This document shows, piece by piece, positions 33,105-44,332 of a stretch of 64,000 nt of DNA. Every line of letters begins with the position of its first letter. Within the stretch, counting starts at the first letter, position 1. Made by a program: the position numbers and the translations under genes. The notes beneath the pieces were generated by a model. That model was given only the letters and a program-made list of their open reading frames with translations. It had not been told where the DNA came from and ran no database searches. Source of the stretch: Lentinula raphanica. Taxonomy: Eukaryota; Basidiomycota; Agaricomycetes; Agaricales; Omphalotaceae. The stretch covers positions 806,001-870,000 of the forward strand of contig JANVFP010000014.1 in the NCBI GenBank assembly GCA_027919835.1, read 5' to 3'.

Positions 33105-34394
33105 ATGCACACTGTCCAATACCAGTTGCCTAACTTCGATCTACTTCTCGATCGTCAATCTCGACCGAATTACAAGGTCAACCCCCATGAACCCCAGTTG
33201 GCAAGGGAATTCATTGCATTCCTCGACAAGCTTCAGAACATCATAAGCCCCTTTCAAAGAAGAGTATGGTTTATTTCTTCGTTCGTTCGCGGATGGGTTG
33301 AGAACTCACCTTCTGCCATTGGATCTGTAGGAAATCGAAGGTGCACAACTCCCGTTGTGTGCCGCTGCCTATGCAATTGACGCAGATTTACAACAATTGA
33401 GAGTATACTTGGATTACTTCGTCTTACTCCTTCTGATTGAAGTCATGAGGTATGGTGCTTCACGTCGGCTCTGCAAACTGGAATCTGACCCACGTCAGCG
33501 ATGCTTCAAACGCCCAGGCAGGAATGTTTGATCTGGAGTTCATGGTCGATCTCTTGAATGCCTGCGCGGAAGGTCAACCATTCGACACATCCGAGCGCAA
33601 GGACCCTTTGGTAGAGCTCACTGCAAGGTGACAACTTCGTTGTACCGTGTCGTATAGTGGTTGTTGACATGTCGAACCCAGATTTGCGCGCAAATGTTTT
33701 CCGCCTCTTCCACCCTTCTATCGACGTGATGCAATCCAAGGCACTATTTCGTATTTGCAAGCAGCAGCGCAAGAAGATTATGATCGTACGAATTCAGCCT
33801 CTTTCACTGTGGATTCATACCTCGCCCATCGACGCAACGTAGTTGCTATACATCCTGTCATTGCTTTCAACAGATGGATGAGTCAAATCAGTCTGAGCCA
33901 GGAGATTCTTCAAACACCCGCTTTCAAGGGTTTATTGGAGTCTACAATCGATTTGATTGCGCTTTCCAATGTGAGTGACATTGATGACTGAAGACCGGAC
34001 TGTTATTCTGAACCAAGATATTTATCAGGACCTCATCTCGTACAAAAAAGAAAAAGCACAAGGAGAAGACAAACATAATCTTGTTTCAGTAGCCATGGCA
34101 GATCCTACTGTCCCTGTGGAGCCAGGCGACATCCAGGCCGCGTTGAATTTTGCTGGTAGCAAGGTTTCGGAGGCGTATTCTCGTTTCCAGAGTTGCAAGC
34201 TCGATGCACTCGCACGGGTTGCACCCGATGATGTAGAGACGCGTTCAGAGATACTGCGTTATGTCCGAGTTCTCCTGGAGACGATCGATGGAAACATTGT
34301 ATGGCAGATTGATCCTAGGACAGTTCGTTATCATCTCTTCGAGACACCGGAGGAGCGTTCCAGCTGGCTGGTGTCAATTTGCGTAGAGGATTGA
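33105..34394 (+). CDS. Class I sesquiterpene synthase, paralogue 2
   Basis: Five exons (33105-33263, 33331-33449, 33499-33627, 33682-33970, 34029-34394) give 353 residues; all introns are GT-AG, and exons 1-4 have exactly the same lengths as in paralogue 1. The landmarks are the same: N232 spliced to DLISYKKE (NSE triad N232/S236/E240), sensor R186 46 residues upstream, and R332-Y333 near the C-terminus. The Asp-rich position reads E90-V-M-S-D94, so the second Asp is replaced by a hydrophobic residue and the first by Glu, as in the sister gene. This shared change predates the duplication. All other motifs are intact, so the protein is probably active, using Glu and the NSE triad for metal binding. 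Product unknown. Confidence 0.87.
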
Positions 34395-34888
34395 TATCAA
34401 GGAGCGTAGGTTATAGGATAGCTGAAGGAGCATTCACGAAGTGCATATATGTCGTGCAAATCTTGATTTAGAGAAATCAAATTGTGAAGCACTGTTCTCA
34501 AGAGTTGATGATTGAAAAGTACTTATGATTGGTGGTCTTGCAAAGTTCGAAGCCAAACCTCCATGAGGTAGCATCGGATTTTGCAAAATTGCAGGGCGAA
34601 TCATCCTCGACGTCGAGGAGTATGAAATTAGATGCAGTTTGGCGTATGATGATGGTGGTGGCTTTGGTCAAGTTCTGATCATGAGTGATCGTCATCACCG
34701 ACAAAGCCGAGTCACATGAAGCTTAAGAAGCGCCCAATAAACGCCTTGTTCAATTGTTCAACACGCTCATCTCCCAACAGTCAACTTGAAGCTAAGCTGC
34801 TATCGTGTTTAGAACCGCTCGATGGCCCTAGCTTGGTGAGATACTCCCACCTGTATCTGTCTGTACTCGAATTCTCTCAGACCTCGCT
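34395..34888. other. Intergenic, no gene seen
   Basis: This is the spacer between terpene synthase 2 and the chromodomain gene; it marks the right edge of the candidate cluster. No coding signal. Confidence 0.45.
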
Positions 34889-37800
34889 ATGCAATCACAA
34901 AACGCTTCGGAAACAGAAACCCAGTTCATCGACCTGCCAGACGACGATGTAAATTTGTGGGACGCTCTGGAAATCGTAGGGGAAAGCGCGACGCGATTCA
35001 AAATAAAATGGGATGGCATTGACCCTGCTACCGGGAGACGTTGGCTTGACAGCTGGGTACAGAAGCACGACGCAACACCGGACTTGGTGAAAGCTTGGAG
35101 GATCAAGCATCCACACAAAATATCAGGTACGATATCCTCAAGTTCATCTCTCACCTCAAACCGACGATCATTTCTTACTCTCAGCCGCGAAAAAACGAAG
35201 TTCCAAGAGTACCTCGCGAAACAGTAAAGGTCGTGGTGGTTCGGAAGCTAGCACCTCAAAACGTACATCAACTTTCAAGTCTCCTCTGAAATATATCTCC
35301 CGACCTTTGTCAGACCATATTCCTAGATCTGGATATGACGAATACGAGGAACCTCTACGCGCGGGTCCGTCCAACCTACAGACGAAGAAACGCAAGCATT
35401 CACCAGATTTTGAAATGGCCGACGAGTCGATATCTATGGCACCACCGAAATCAAAAAAGCAGAGAGCCACGAAAACCGTTCAAAAAGCAAGTTCTGATGA
35501 GACTCCTGTTCGTGTCTCTGAAGAACCGGTGGTTATCTCAGATAGTGAACTTGAAAGAAAGCAGAGCAGGTCTCGTCGAGAGAAGAATCGAAAGGACAAG
35601 GGAAAAGGAAGGGCAATCGACACACCACTAACAGATGAACTTGCTTCTGATGATGACTCGACACATCAACCACCTAATGATCGCCGAGAGAGTGTCGATA
35701 CATATCCCGGTCGGAATAGTGGTTTCGTCCTTATCGAATCTCCAAAAAAGAAACTGGACCGGTCCACAAGTATGGGATCCGTTTATACGACCTATACATG
35801 AAGAACATCGCTTACACTTATTTCAGGCGTCAAAGGCGAAGAAAATGCGAAGGCAGAGATTGCTTCTTCCACGAGCAGTTCAGTGCAGTCCGAAGTCACC
35901 AAGGTCAGTTTCACGTACACTGACGACGCAAGTGTTAAAACAAGCAATCGATACAGATGAAAACCATCTCAAGAAAAAGAGTGGCCGCTACAAAGTCCTC
36001 ATTGAACCCCAAAAATACTCCTGATGAATCGGAGGAGGAAGAACCGAAAGCCACCTTTTCCAAACACAATTCAGCACGACTTCGAGCCACCAAGGTAAGT
36101 TTTACATCTACATCTGCAGGCAACAACGGAATTGACTTTGTATAATGATACAGATGCAGGCTGCCTCTAAAAAGGCTGTGTCCACTCCAAAACACCATAG
36201 GGGGACTGCTCGCAATGATTCAGATGACACGGAGGAGGAAGAAACGCCTCCGCTACCGGAACAGCCTATCGTTCAAAATAGTTCTCATAACTCGCCTTCG
36301 CGGCCAATCGGGAGGGTAGTGAAGCCTTCTAGCTTTGTTTTGAACCCCGACTCGCCACTTGCACAGTCTCCCAAGAAACAGCATAAACCAGTTATGTTGC
36401 CCTTCGATCTCGGAGCTCAGTCTTCTCGCATCGCTGCTGGTTCATCTAATCCGCTTCTCGACTCAAATCCACTTAGTAATAATCAAGCTGGACCCGAATC
36501 CCACCGTTCAATCACTCGTCCCTCTAACCCTCTTGAAACAACAAGTTCCGCTGGGTCTGCTCAAGCTACCCGTCAACCAGCGAGCATCGCTCTGCCAATG
36601 AGGACGAACCTTGCCAAACCAGCACCAAACCAGGTTCCATTGCGTGAGCCTATGCTCTCTCCCGGCGCCGTCGCGCGGCTACAGGAGTTTGACGAGTTTC
36701 TGGCTAGCTTACCACCGGATAGTGCAACGTCTGAACCGTCACAGGCAGCTCCTCAGGTTGATGTCACTCATAACGGACCCGAGATACCTTTAGATGCAAC
36801 CAACAATGACATTTCTTATGAATTACAGTACCCCGATCCAGATCCTGCTCCCATCCCTGGAGTTTCCCAAGTTGAAACGCGTACCCGCGCCAGCAAAGAG
36901 CCCGCACAAGAATCCAACGACAGTGGTGATCTGTCCGTTGTTCCTGCGACTGAACCCGGCAACTCGCAGTCGCAGTCGCATTCTCAGCCATCGCAATCCT
37001 ATCCACAGTTCCAAGCGCCATATTCCCCGCCTCGTCGTCGTACTGTTTCCCCTTCTCCTGTACGGTCACCTATCAAATCAAGGTTGAGGCCAAGAACAGG
37101 AATGAAGAAGATTGTCATAGAGAGTCCTTCCAGCAGCAGATCAGCAACGCCGCTTGATGACGAGCTTCCATCTGATGACCTTGTTCCACTTCTTCTCGCC
37201 CCTCGATCTCCTACATCCTCTGACCTACCCCCTCATGTCAGCAGATCAGCAACGCCGCTCGAAGATGAGAATCCGATGCCGCCATCTGATGGCTCTGTTC
37301 CACTACTTCTTCCTCCTCGATCTCCTGTGCCGTCCGACCGACCCTCTCATCTTACAACAAATAATCAAACCGGGGGTATGCGTTCCGAACCACAATACAC
37401 TGCGCCGAAAAAACAAAGTCGAGAAGATGCAGGCGCGGGGCTGAACCCGAAAGTGACACCCGTCAAGAAACCACTCAATCCAATTCCTCACATAACGCCC
37501 TCCACATTCCGTCCTTATATCCCTTCGGCCCAAGATAACGAACCAGATACATCTGCCGTCTCGAATGATTCGATCGAGGCGTGGATTTCACCCGAGAAGG
37601 GACATTCAGCCGGAGTCGAAGCGGTCAAGGATGGGAACTCAAGAGGAAAGAAGGGTCAGCACATTCCAGACGTGATCGCGGGCCCCAGCAAAGGGGTCAT
37701 AAACCAAGATAGAAGTAGGAGTCCTGAGATTGCTGATCAGCGTCAATCCGAGGAGCTATCAGAATTGAATTCGCATGCTGGAGTTGCTCCGAGCAACAAG

Positions 37801-39404
37801 GTCATCTCTCTTTCACAAACTAGCGACGCAGTTGCTGAAAGAGTCCGCTTGCGTGGATTGGAGATGGCTGAGGCAAGGAGGAGACAACAGAAACGTGATA
37901 TGGGAATAGATCCTCCAAAGCGGAAGAGTTTAAGTGACATCATCGCGGATGCTAAACGGAGAGACAAGGAACGATTTGGGAATGAGGGTACCTCATCCGG
38001 TCAATTTGCGCAATTAGATTATGAAGAGATGGACATCGACGGAGGTGAATTCTTCATACTCTTGATGGTAGAAAGCTAATCGAATGTAGGTCCGAACGGT
38101 GTAGATGAACCAGGTCTCAACAAGGTATGTGCTATCTCATATCTCACATATTTCATCAATCGAGTGATATGGACAGGATATCGATGAATGGACCTATCCA
38201 AATAATCCAGTCAAACCCGAATCGCTCTTGCATCAGGTCAATGCCCTTCGTTCTCGTTCTCGTGTCATCGTTGTTGATATATTCCAAAGGAACAGGAGCG
38301 AGCACAATACCAAACTGAAAAAAATTCACTGCTCCAAGAAATCGCCAGTCTGAAGGAGCGATTACAAGAGTCCAGTGATTCGAACGAAACTCTCATATCT
38401 GAATTGGAAGCACTTCGCATCGTTCAAGATCGTGTCGATGAGCTCACTAAGACGAACGATATTCAACAGAAGAGCTTGGGAGACGCGCTCGCCGCTCAAA
38501 TTTACAAGAATGCCGCATTCGATGAATTGACCTCCAGATACAACCAATTGGAACAACAAGACGAGGCGCTTCGAACACAAATCCACACTCTTCAGCAGCA
38601 GAACCAAACTGGCGAAACTCAAAAACAAATCCTCGAACAACAAATTCTCGCTCTATCTGATGAACTCAGTGTCGCTCGAGTGGCAACATCATCTGCAGAA
38701 AAAGACCGCGACTTTTTCCGAGATCAGTACAACACTGCCTCAGGTTATGTCTCTGAAGTGCGCTCAGAGAACACGTCTTTATCAAAACGCGCGGAGATCG
38801 CGGAAAAACAGGCTAGCGAAGGTGTAGCTCTGATCAAGGCTACCTATGAAGAACGTCTACGCGTTTCCGAGGACCAGGCCCGCACGTTTTCTCGTATAGC
38901 AGATTTCATGATGAAGAAAGACCAAGCCACTGATGGGATTCGGCAGCAAGCCGCGGAAGCTCCAGAGCTGAGAGCTAGGTGTGTAGAGCTAGAGAAGGAG
39001 ATGGAGCAGATGAGGAAAGAGATGGAGAAGTTAGAGGGGGAGTTAGAGGTTGGGCAGCTCAGGCTGGAGTCGCTCGAAAGAGACAAAAGGGTCTATCTTT
39101 TTGATCGAGATGGTCAAATGGAGTCGTTACGGGAGGAGTTACTGGAACGCAGGATGCAAGTGGAGAGTCTGACGGAAGAGCTTCGTGGAGGTACTGGGCC
39201 ATCGAAGAACCATGCCGAACCCCAGGATTTAGTTTTTAGATGTGAATGGAGAGAGCCCAATTCGAGTCCATGTTCGTTCATCTGTAGCACGCGAAAGGTA
39301 TGTCGGCTGTGCTCAACGTAGAATTTGACACTGACAGTAGCCTATCGAAATTTTAGGAATTGGAAGAACACATGATTCAAGGAGGGCATATCGATTTATC
39401 TTGA
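34889..39404 (+). CDS. Chromodomain-like / coiled-coil / C2H2-like protein
   Basis: ATG 34889 starts an acidic N-terminus followed by a chromo-like fold (LWDALEIVGESATRFKIKWD, RRWLDSWVQKHDATPDLVKA). A long disordered middle follows, with basic patches (KKRKHSP, KSKKQRATK), many S/T-P sites and a duplicated segment SRSATPL...VPLLL..RSP at 37135-37353. The C-terminal third is a long coiled coil (exon 38350-39300; for example ELEKEMEQMRKEMEKLEGEL). The last exon gives a C2H2-like ending, with FRCEWREPNSSPCSF and ELEEHMIQGGH supplying two Cys and two His; the stop is at 39402-39404. This is a nuclear, probably chromatin-binding protein typical of agaricomycetes. The exact start and some small exons between 35100 and 38400 are approximate. 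It is probably not part of the terpenoid cluster. Confidence 0.75.
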
Positions 39405-39829
39405 TTTCTAGCAGCTTATTTGGGCCTCTTATTTCTTGTCGTACAAATCTACCGTCATCTCAATGTTCATATTCTCAAAATTTTTAGATATGTTCATGAT
39501 CAGAACCTCTGTCCAACTACATAACTCCTCGTTAATGTCCTTCTATCTGTTCACTATGAAGGTTTGCCGAATAGCCTGGCCAGTCCATTGCAACTGCAGA
39601 GGCGTTGATACTGACTGAGCTCTAGGGCAAGAAGTTCTGATGCCATGAACGGGATACTCAGTCTGCAGATAGTTCATACACATCATCAAAGCCTGAGTTA
39701 TTTTGCTGATCGATAGACTCTAGAGCCTGAAGCAGCTGTTGGCTTCAACAACCTCCTGCCAGAAAGCCTCTCAAATGGTCCGCAATAATAACAGCCAAGT
39801 AGTATATGATTTGTAGAAATTCAACACAT
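39405..39829. other. Intergenic between convergent genes
   Basis: This is an AT-rich spacer between the chromodomain gene and the small membrane protein. No supported gene. Confidence 0.4.
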
Positions 39830-40586
39830 TCATCCGTAATAGGCATAGTCATACTCATACTCGTAATCGATCTCCTTCACCCCATCCGTCTCCTCATCGA
39901 GCAGCTCCTGGACATATCCTTGAGCGTAGTAGATACCCACTGCACGTAGGGGATGAGATTTATCTTCAAAGCAAAAAGCGAAACATACCGATTTCAATCA
40001 ACCACATTTGCAAGAACAGTGCAAGGGTCAAATATTTCATCATGGGTGTCCGCTCACAGAAAGCTCTCGAGAAATGGTCCAGGTTGAGACATTTGGTGTG
40101 AAGAACGCGGCTCATTATGGAGCCTGGGTCGTTGAACAGTATCGTGAGGCAATAGATACCCGACCCGAGACCGAAAACGAGTTGGGCCATGACCATGGAG
40201 CAGAACATGGCAATGAGGGCACGAGAGCTGTATAGCGCCCCGCTGATTCTAACGTACGAGAGGTGTTAATATCCAGAGGAATTTCGTAACGATATTAACA
40301 CAACGCACCCTAGTGTAGTCGAAAGTCCAAGGAAGAAGTAAGCAAAGATATGCAGATTCAACGCGACAGCATCTGCATCCAGGATATTTTCTCCTGCAAA
40401 GGGCATGATATATCAGCTTCGACGACGTATCATATCCTACGTAGGGCACTCACCCAAAGTATACAAAAGGAGGAACCCTATTACGAGGAAAATGATAGAG
40501 AACAAGAATTCCGCGACAGCAACATACAAAACTTGGTGTCTTAACTGCGGGATGGACGACCGCTCTGCGGGATATGATGCGTACAT
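39830..40586 (-). CDS. Small multi-TM membrane protein, unknown function
   Basis: ATG 40586 (MYASYPAERSSIPQLRHQVL) leads into four hydrophobic helices: VAVAEFLFSIIFLVIGFLLL; ALNLHIFAYFFLGLSTT; ALIAMFCSMVMAQLVFGLGS continuing to GIYCLTILF; and LTLALFLQMWLIEI. Introns with GT-AG borders join these pieces in frame. A soluble loop with two Cys (HTKCLNLDHFSRAFCERTP) lies between TM3 and TM4. The tail is acidic and tyrosine-rich, with three overlapping Y-E/D-Y units (EIDYEYEYDYAYYG) up to the stop at 39830. I recognise the general pattern of an agaricomycete integral membrane protein, but no function. Confidence 0.68.
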
Positions 40587-41100
40587 TCTGAGGACCGTGG
40601 TCTTGATACTGGGGGGAGCAGGCCTGCCTGTCTTGGAGACATCAAAAATTCACCGCTCGTACTTATACTCGTACACAGCCACTCTCTCGGTATCCGCCGT
40701 GTTTCGGGTTGTGGATTCATATCATTCCCTTCATCTCTGTCCGTCGAGTCCGACGCTTGATTCTTACATGGTGCCCTTGGCAAACAGTCCGCCTGAGTTG
40801 TTCGAACGTTGGTTCTTGAAGAACCCAGAGAATTACCATATCGGCGACTGAGTACTGAAGTACTGAGCCTTGGACTCGAATGGTCTCAAAACTTGGACTT
40901 TTTCGCTGCCCCCAACTCAATGCCAGTCGGACTCGCGTTCCCATCATGATCTCAAACAGGACACTATCTTCGCATTGAGTAGAAGTCACACTTATCTATG
41001 TTATGTGACTCCCTCACAACCCCAACAAACTCGTACGGCGGCGGAGCTACGAATTACTTTTATCATTGTGTGCCTTCGTTCCACGCTCGGCGTTCAACGT
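40587..41100. other. Intergenic, no supported gene
   Basis: Overlapping frames on both strands (for example 40541-40783 minus and 40717-40989 minus) do not connect by splicing to the membrane protein in a consistent frame and lack domains. It probably holds that gene's promoter and the 3' flank of the MFS gene. Confidence 0.35.
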
Positions 41101-43594
41101 TCACAGAGCAGCCTTACCAGCAGTCTATTCGTTGGGCATATTATCCATCAGCACTTGACACGTATGGTCTACATCACAGCTCACCTCGATAGGTAACAAC
41201 AGCATCAAAATCGCCGAAACGAGGAAAAGTGAGGCGGCAACAAATATCGGGCTTAAAAGGGTGACATACGATTAGTTATTATCACTAGTCCAGTGGACTG
41301 GCATGAATCGTGACTTACCCATTAGCCGTAGCCTGTGAGGCACTTCCAGAAGCTGGTGTGGTCACGATTTTAATCGCGGGAGCAAGTATGCCTGTCATCC
41401 GGTTGAAAGCAGAACAAAGCGCGTCTCCTGTCCCTCGGTGAGGAGCAGGGAAGACTTCGGGTGTGTAGGCGTAGAGAACACCGTACATCTTAGACAAGCA
41501 AAGTCAACAGATGAGTTTTGAAGAAAATTAATTTGCAAAGAACGTACAGCGTTTCTGGAGCAAACCACGAGTCAGCATCCTTCAACGTTCACCAGAATTG
41601 ACAACACAGTGACAAAACTTACTGCGTCAACGAAGTAACACACGAATACGCCAACACATCTGCCTCCTTCGTGCTCGTCGTGAACAAGAACAGGAAAATC
41701 CCAGTCAACGCAGTCGACACCGCCATCGTGAGCTTGCGTCCTCCCAAGGAGAACTTCCCTGAACGGCTCTTCCGGGACCAATCGACTACGAGGCAGGCGA
41801 TTACTGAGCCTGGGACGCCAAGGATCGAAATGATCACGTAGTTCCTGTAGGTGGTGGATACGTTGGAAGAGGCATCGGTGACGTGGGTTGTAAGGTATAG
41901 GGTGATGAAACCGTTGAAGAGGGGGTAGGCAAGGCCGATTAAGCTGTGTTTCGAATGAGCGGTTGAAGAAGGCTGTATGTAGAGAGAGGAAGAAAAAGAC
42001 GTACCCCCAGAGCGCGATTGTGATAGAGGTATTGATAGCCAGTCGTCGAGTGGAGAACAAGGGTTTGACGTGTGATCTTAATGATGTCCATGCAAGAATC
42101 AACCTCAGCTAGAACTGAAAGTCGTAACAGACTTACAGTGAGAAAGAGGAGAGAGATCGTTTGATTATTTGCCAGTTTGACATCGACGTTCCCGCCACCA
42201 TCTTTTCGCCCGATACAGCTTGTAATTGGGCGGTGGTAAGGCTGAGTGTTTTTCCATTTACACGTGCGATGTGAGCCAATACCTGAGCGGATTCCTCCAT
42301 GAGCATGGGTGTTTGACAAGGATTCCTGGCAGAAAATCAACCTTCACCGCGTCCTCATCGCGTCCTTTGGCCAAGAGATATTTGGGAGACTCTTGCAAAT
42401 TGAAGATGAAGTATCGTAAAACCCACATGAGAAAAGTGATAGCGCCTCTGTGAAGGGCATGAGGACAGCGAAGATCCCGAGTGAAAAGAGCGGAAATTCC
42501 TCACAAGATATAGCTATAAGGAGTAAGAATAATGTTATGATTAGAATCATCAAAGATGATTTGACATACAAAGTGTATCGCCAACCCATGTTATCGGATT
42601 TAGCGCAATCCGTGGAGGATGTGCATGAAAAATTCCCTATCAGTGGCCAGGCGATCAACGAAGCCAAGAGTTGTCCCAGAGCCCACCAGACCGATAACAG
42701 TGTCAAAAGCCACTGTGTTCAAAGCTGAGTATCAGATCCTACAATGAGAGAAGGGGATATACTCACTTGATGTGAACGAGGTATACTCTCAAGAAAGATG
42801 GCACCTATCAGATTTGCGTCAGGGGGAGTCGATAACGGATTTAGAAAGAATCATATACCATCGACGGGCAAGCTAGCAATTCCATCGACACCCATGAGTC
42901 TGATACCCTTATCAAAAGAGGCTTACGAACACTCACTTTCCACCTACCCCAAATCCTATGCATGCAACCAACGCCGCGAGTGTGACAAAGCTATTTGCGC
43001 CGCCTACAGCGATCCCAAATACACCTGCGATGAATAGAGTGATGTTGAAAGAAAGTCGGCGCCCAATCAAGTCCGCGAGCACACCCCAAATGCTGGCGCC
43101 GAGAATGAGGCCAACATACAGGGCCATGGTAGCATATTCGACCCGGACTGGTTTGAGTTCAAGTGCGATTTGAGGAAGAACGGTGGCGACTCCTGCTAGC
43201 CAGATATCTAGCACAAGGATGTGATAAGAAACGAACTCGTATATCGGCGAATCAATCGACAGACAAACCGTCTGCTGCCCATCCAAGACCGGTCAGAACG
43301 AATAGCTGCCATTGGTATCGACCGAAACCAATCCTAGATAATCTCAATTCTGCTGATTTTGGTGAAGATTTTGGGTAGGTTTACTCATTCTGTAAGCATT
43401 CGTTGACTGCAGATATGATTGAGAAAGGATATGAGTGAAGGAATGTAAAACCCACTCAATCGACTCTTGGCTTCGTATACTGCCGAAACACCTTCACCGT
43501 TGTCTGAATTTGTCGGATGAGAAAAGGTGTCCTCTTGTTCGAATTCCGTTGACAAGTTATCAGCGTCCGATTTCATAGACTGTAGGGTGGACAT
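41101..43594 (-). CDS. MFS sugar/organic-solute transporter, copy 1
   Basis: ATG 43594 starts an acidic cytosolic N-terminus, then IGFGRYQWQLF and LGWAADN enter TM1. Family landmarks are YVGLILGASIWGVLADLIGR (TM2 and the loop 2-3 motif G-x-x-x-D-x-x-G-R), ANSFVTLAALVACIGFGVGG, LPVDGAIFLESIPRSHQWLL, GWRYTLYV, SPKYLLAKGRD, GVPGSVIACLVVDWSRKSR, YTPEVFPAPHRGTGDA (the sugar-porter PETKG-like region before TM11) and a C-terminus ending TAGKAAL at 41101. About 12 TM segments, with many introns including a 7-nt microexon (41548-41554). It is closely similar, exon for exon, to the gene at 54256-56762 on the opposite strand. A plasma-membrane proton-coupled carrier is likely; the substrate is unknown. 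Confidence 0.88.
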
Positions 43595-43636
43595 CAGGGT
43601 ATCGATTGGAAAACCTTAAGTTCATCTTTGGCCAAG

Positions 43637-43644
43637 TTTTTATA
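43637..43644 (-). promoter_or_regulatory. TATA box of MFS copy 1
   Basis: The minus strand reads TATAAAAA about 45 nt upstream of the ATG at 43594. Sequence only. Confidence 0.4.
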
Positions 43645-43874
43645 CGCTCGTGTTCAGATAAGTAGTTGCGATAGCCGAGAAAGGATTCGAGGACGGGAAT
43701 TTTGCCATTGCTGGAGAGTGACGCGATTATTCTTCAGCAACCAGTGGACCGCGTTGGAGGAAGCATTAAAGGAGCACAAGCATGTGGGAGATTCGACGAG
43801 AAGCGAGCAAGTTGAAGATCAGTGTCAGCGAGCATGAAAGCGGTATTTATTGATGAACGCCTAAGTCTCGTCAA

Positions 43875-43954
43875 GGGCACTTGGCACAGTTGGTAGCGCG
43901 CACGCTTCGCATTGGATTTGCGTGAGGTCGGGAGTTCGACTCTCCCAGTGTCCA
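43875..43954 (+). tRNA. tRNA-Ala (CGC) with 7-nt intron
   Basis: The sequence folds as a tRNA. The acceptor stem is GGGCACT/AGTGTCC with a G3-U70 pair, the identity element of tRNA-Ala. The D arm is GCAC-AGTTGGTA-GCGC (one A-C mismatch); the T arm is GGGAG-TTCGACT-CTCCC; the discriminator is A. The anticodon stem CACGC/GCGTG encloses TTCGCA, then TTGGATT, then T. The anticodon is therefore CGC (43908-43910), with a 7-nt intron (43912-43918) at the canonical position after base 37. Without the intron the tRNA is 73 nt. A stretch of T residues from about 43976 is a plausible RNA polymerase III terminator. Confidence 0.9.
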
Positions 43955-44332
43955 CGAGATTTGTATAGATGCAATTTTTTTTTCTTTTTTCCTTTTTTTA
44001 AATTTCCATCTGTCTGCTCCCGTTACTTTTTTCAAGATTCTCTATTCACTGTCAGTGCTCCTTCAACTTGCGGCCTGACTAGACCTGCTCAACTATATTC
44101 ACTGGTCCCATTTGGGAAAAGTTTCTGTCAATGCCGTTTTTCACCAACCTCCCGAGGTCGGACTGTATTATCGGGCTCCACCTTTACTCCATGGCGAATG
44201 GACGTTTTTCAATAGCATATTTTTTGATCTCTACACCATGCCCTTCTATAAAAGCAAACCTGGCATCATATGCTACAACTTGAAACTTTCCTTCCTCCTT
44301 TCTTCCAATTCAACTCTCTCTAGCCCTTCAAC
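43955..44332. promoter_or_regulatory. Promoter of the amino-acid permease
   Basis: The region begins with the T-rich Pol III terminator of the tRNA. It contains a TATAAAA box at 44247-44253, about 80 nt upstream of the permease ATG. Confidence 0.45.

Noticed and set aside
40541..40989. Possible N-terminal exons of the small membrane protein
   Set aside because: They cannot be joined in frame to the membrane helices without crossing stops; the ATG at 40586 gives a complete protein.
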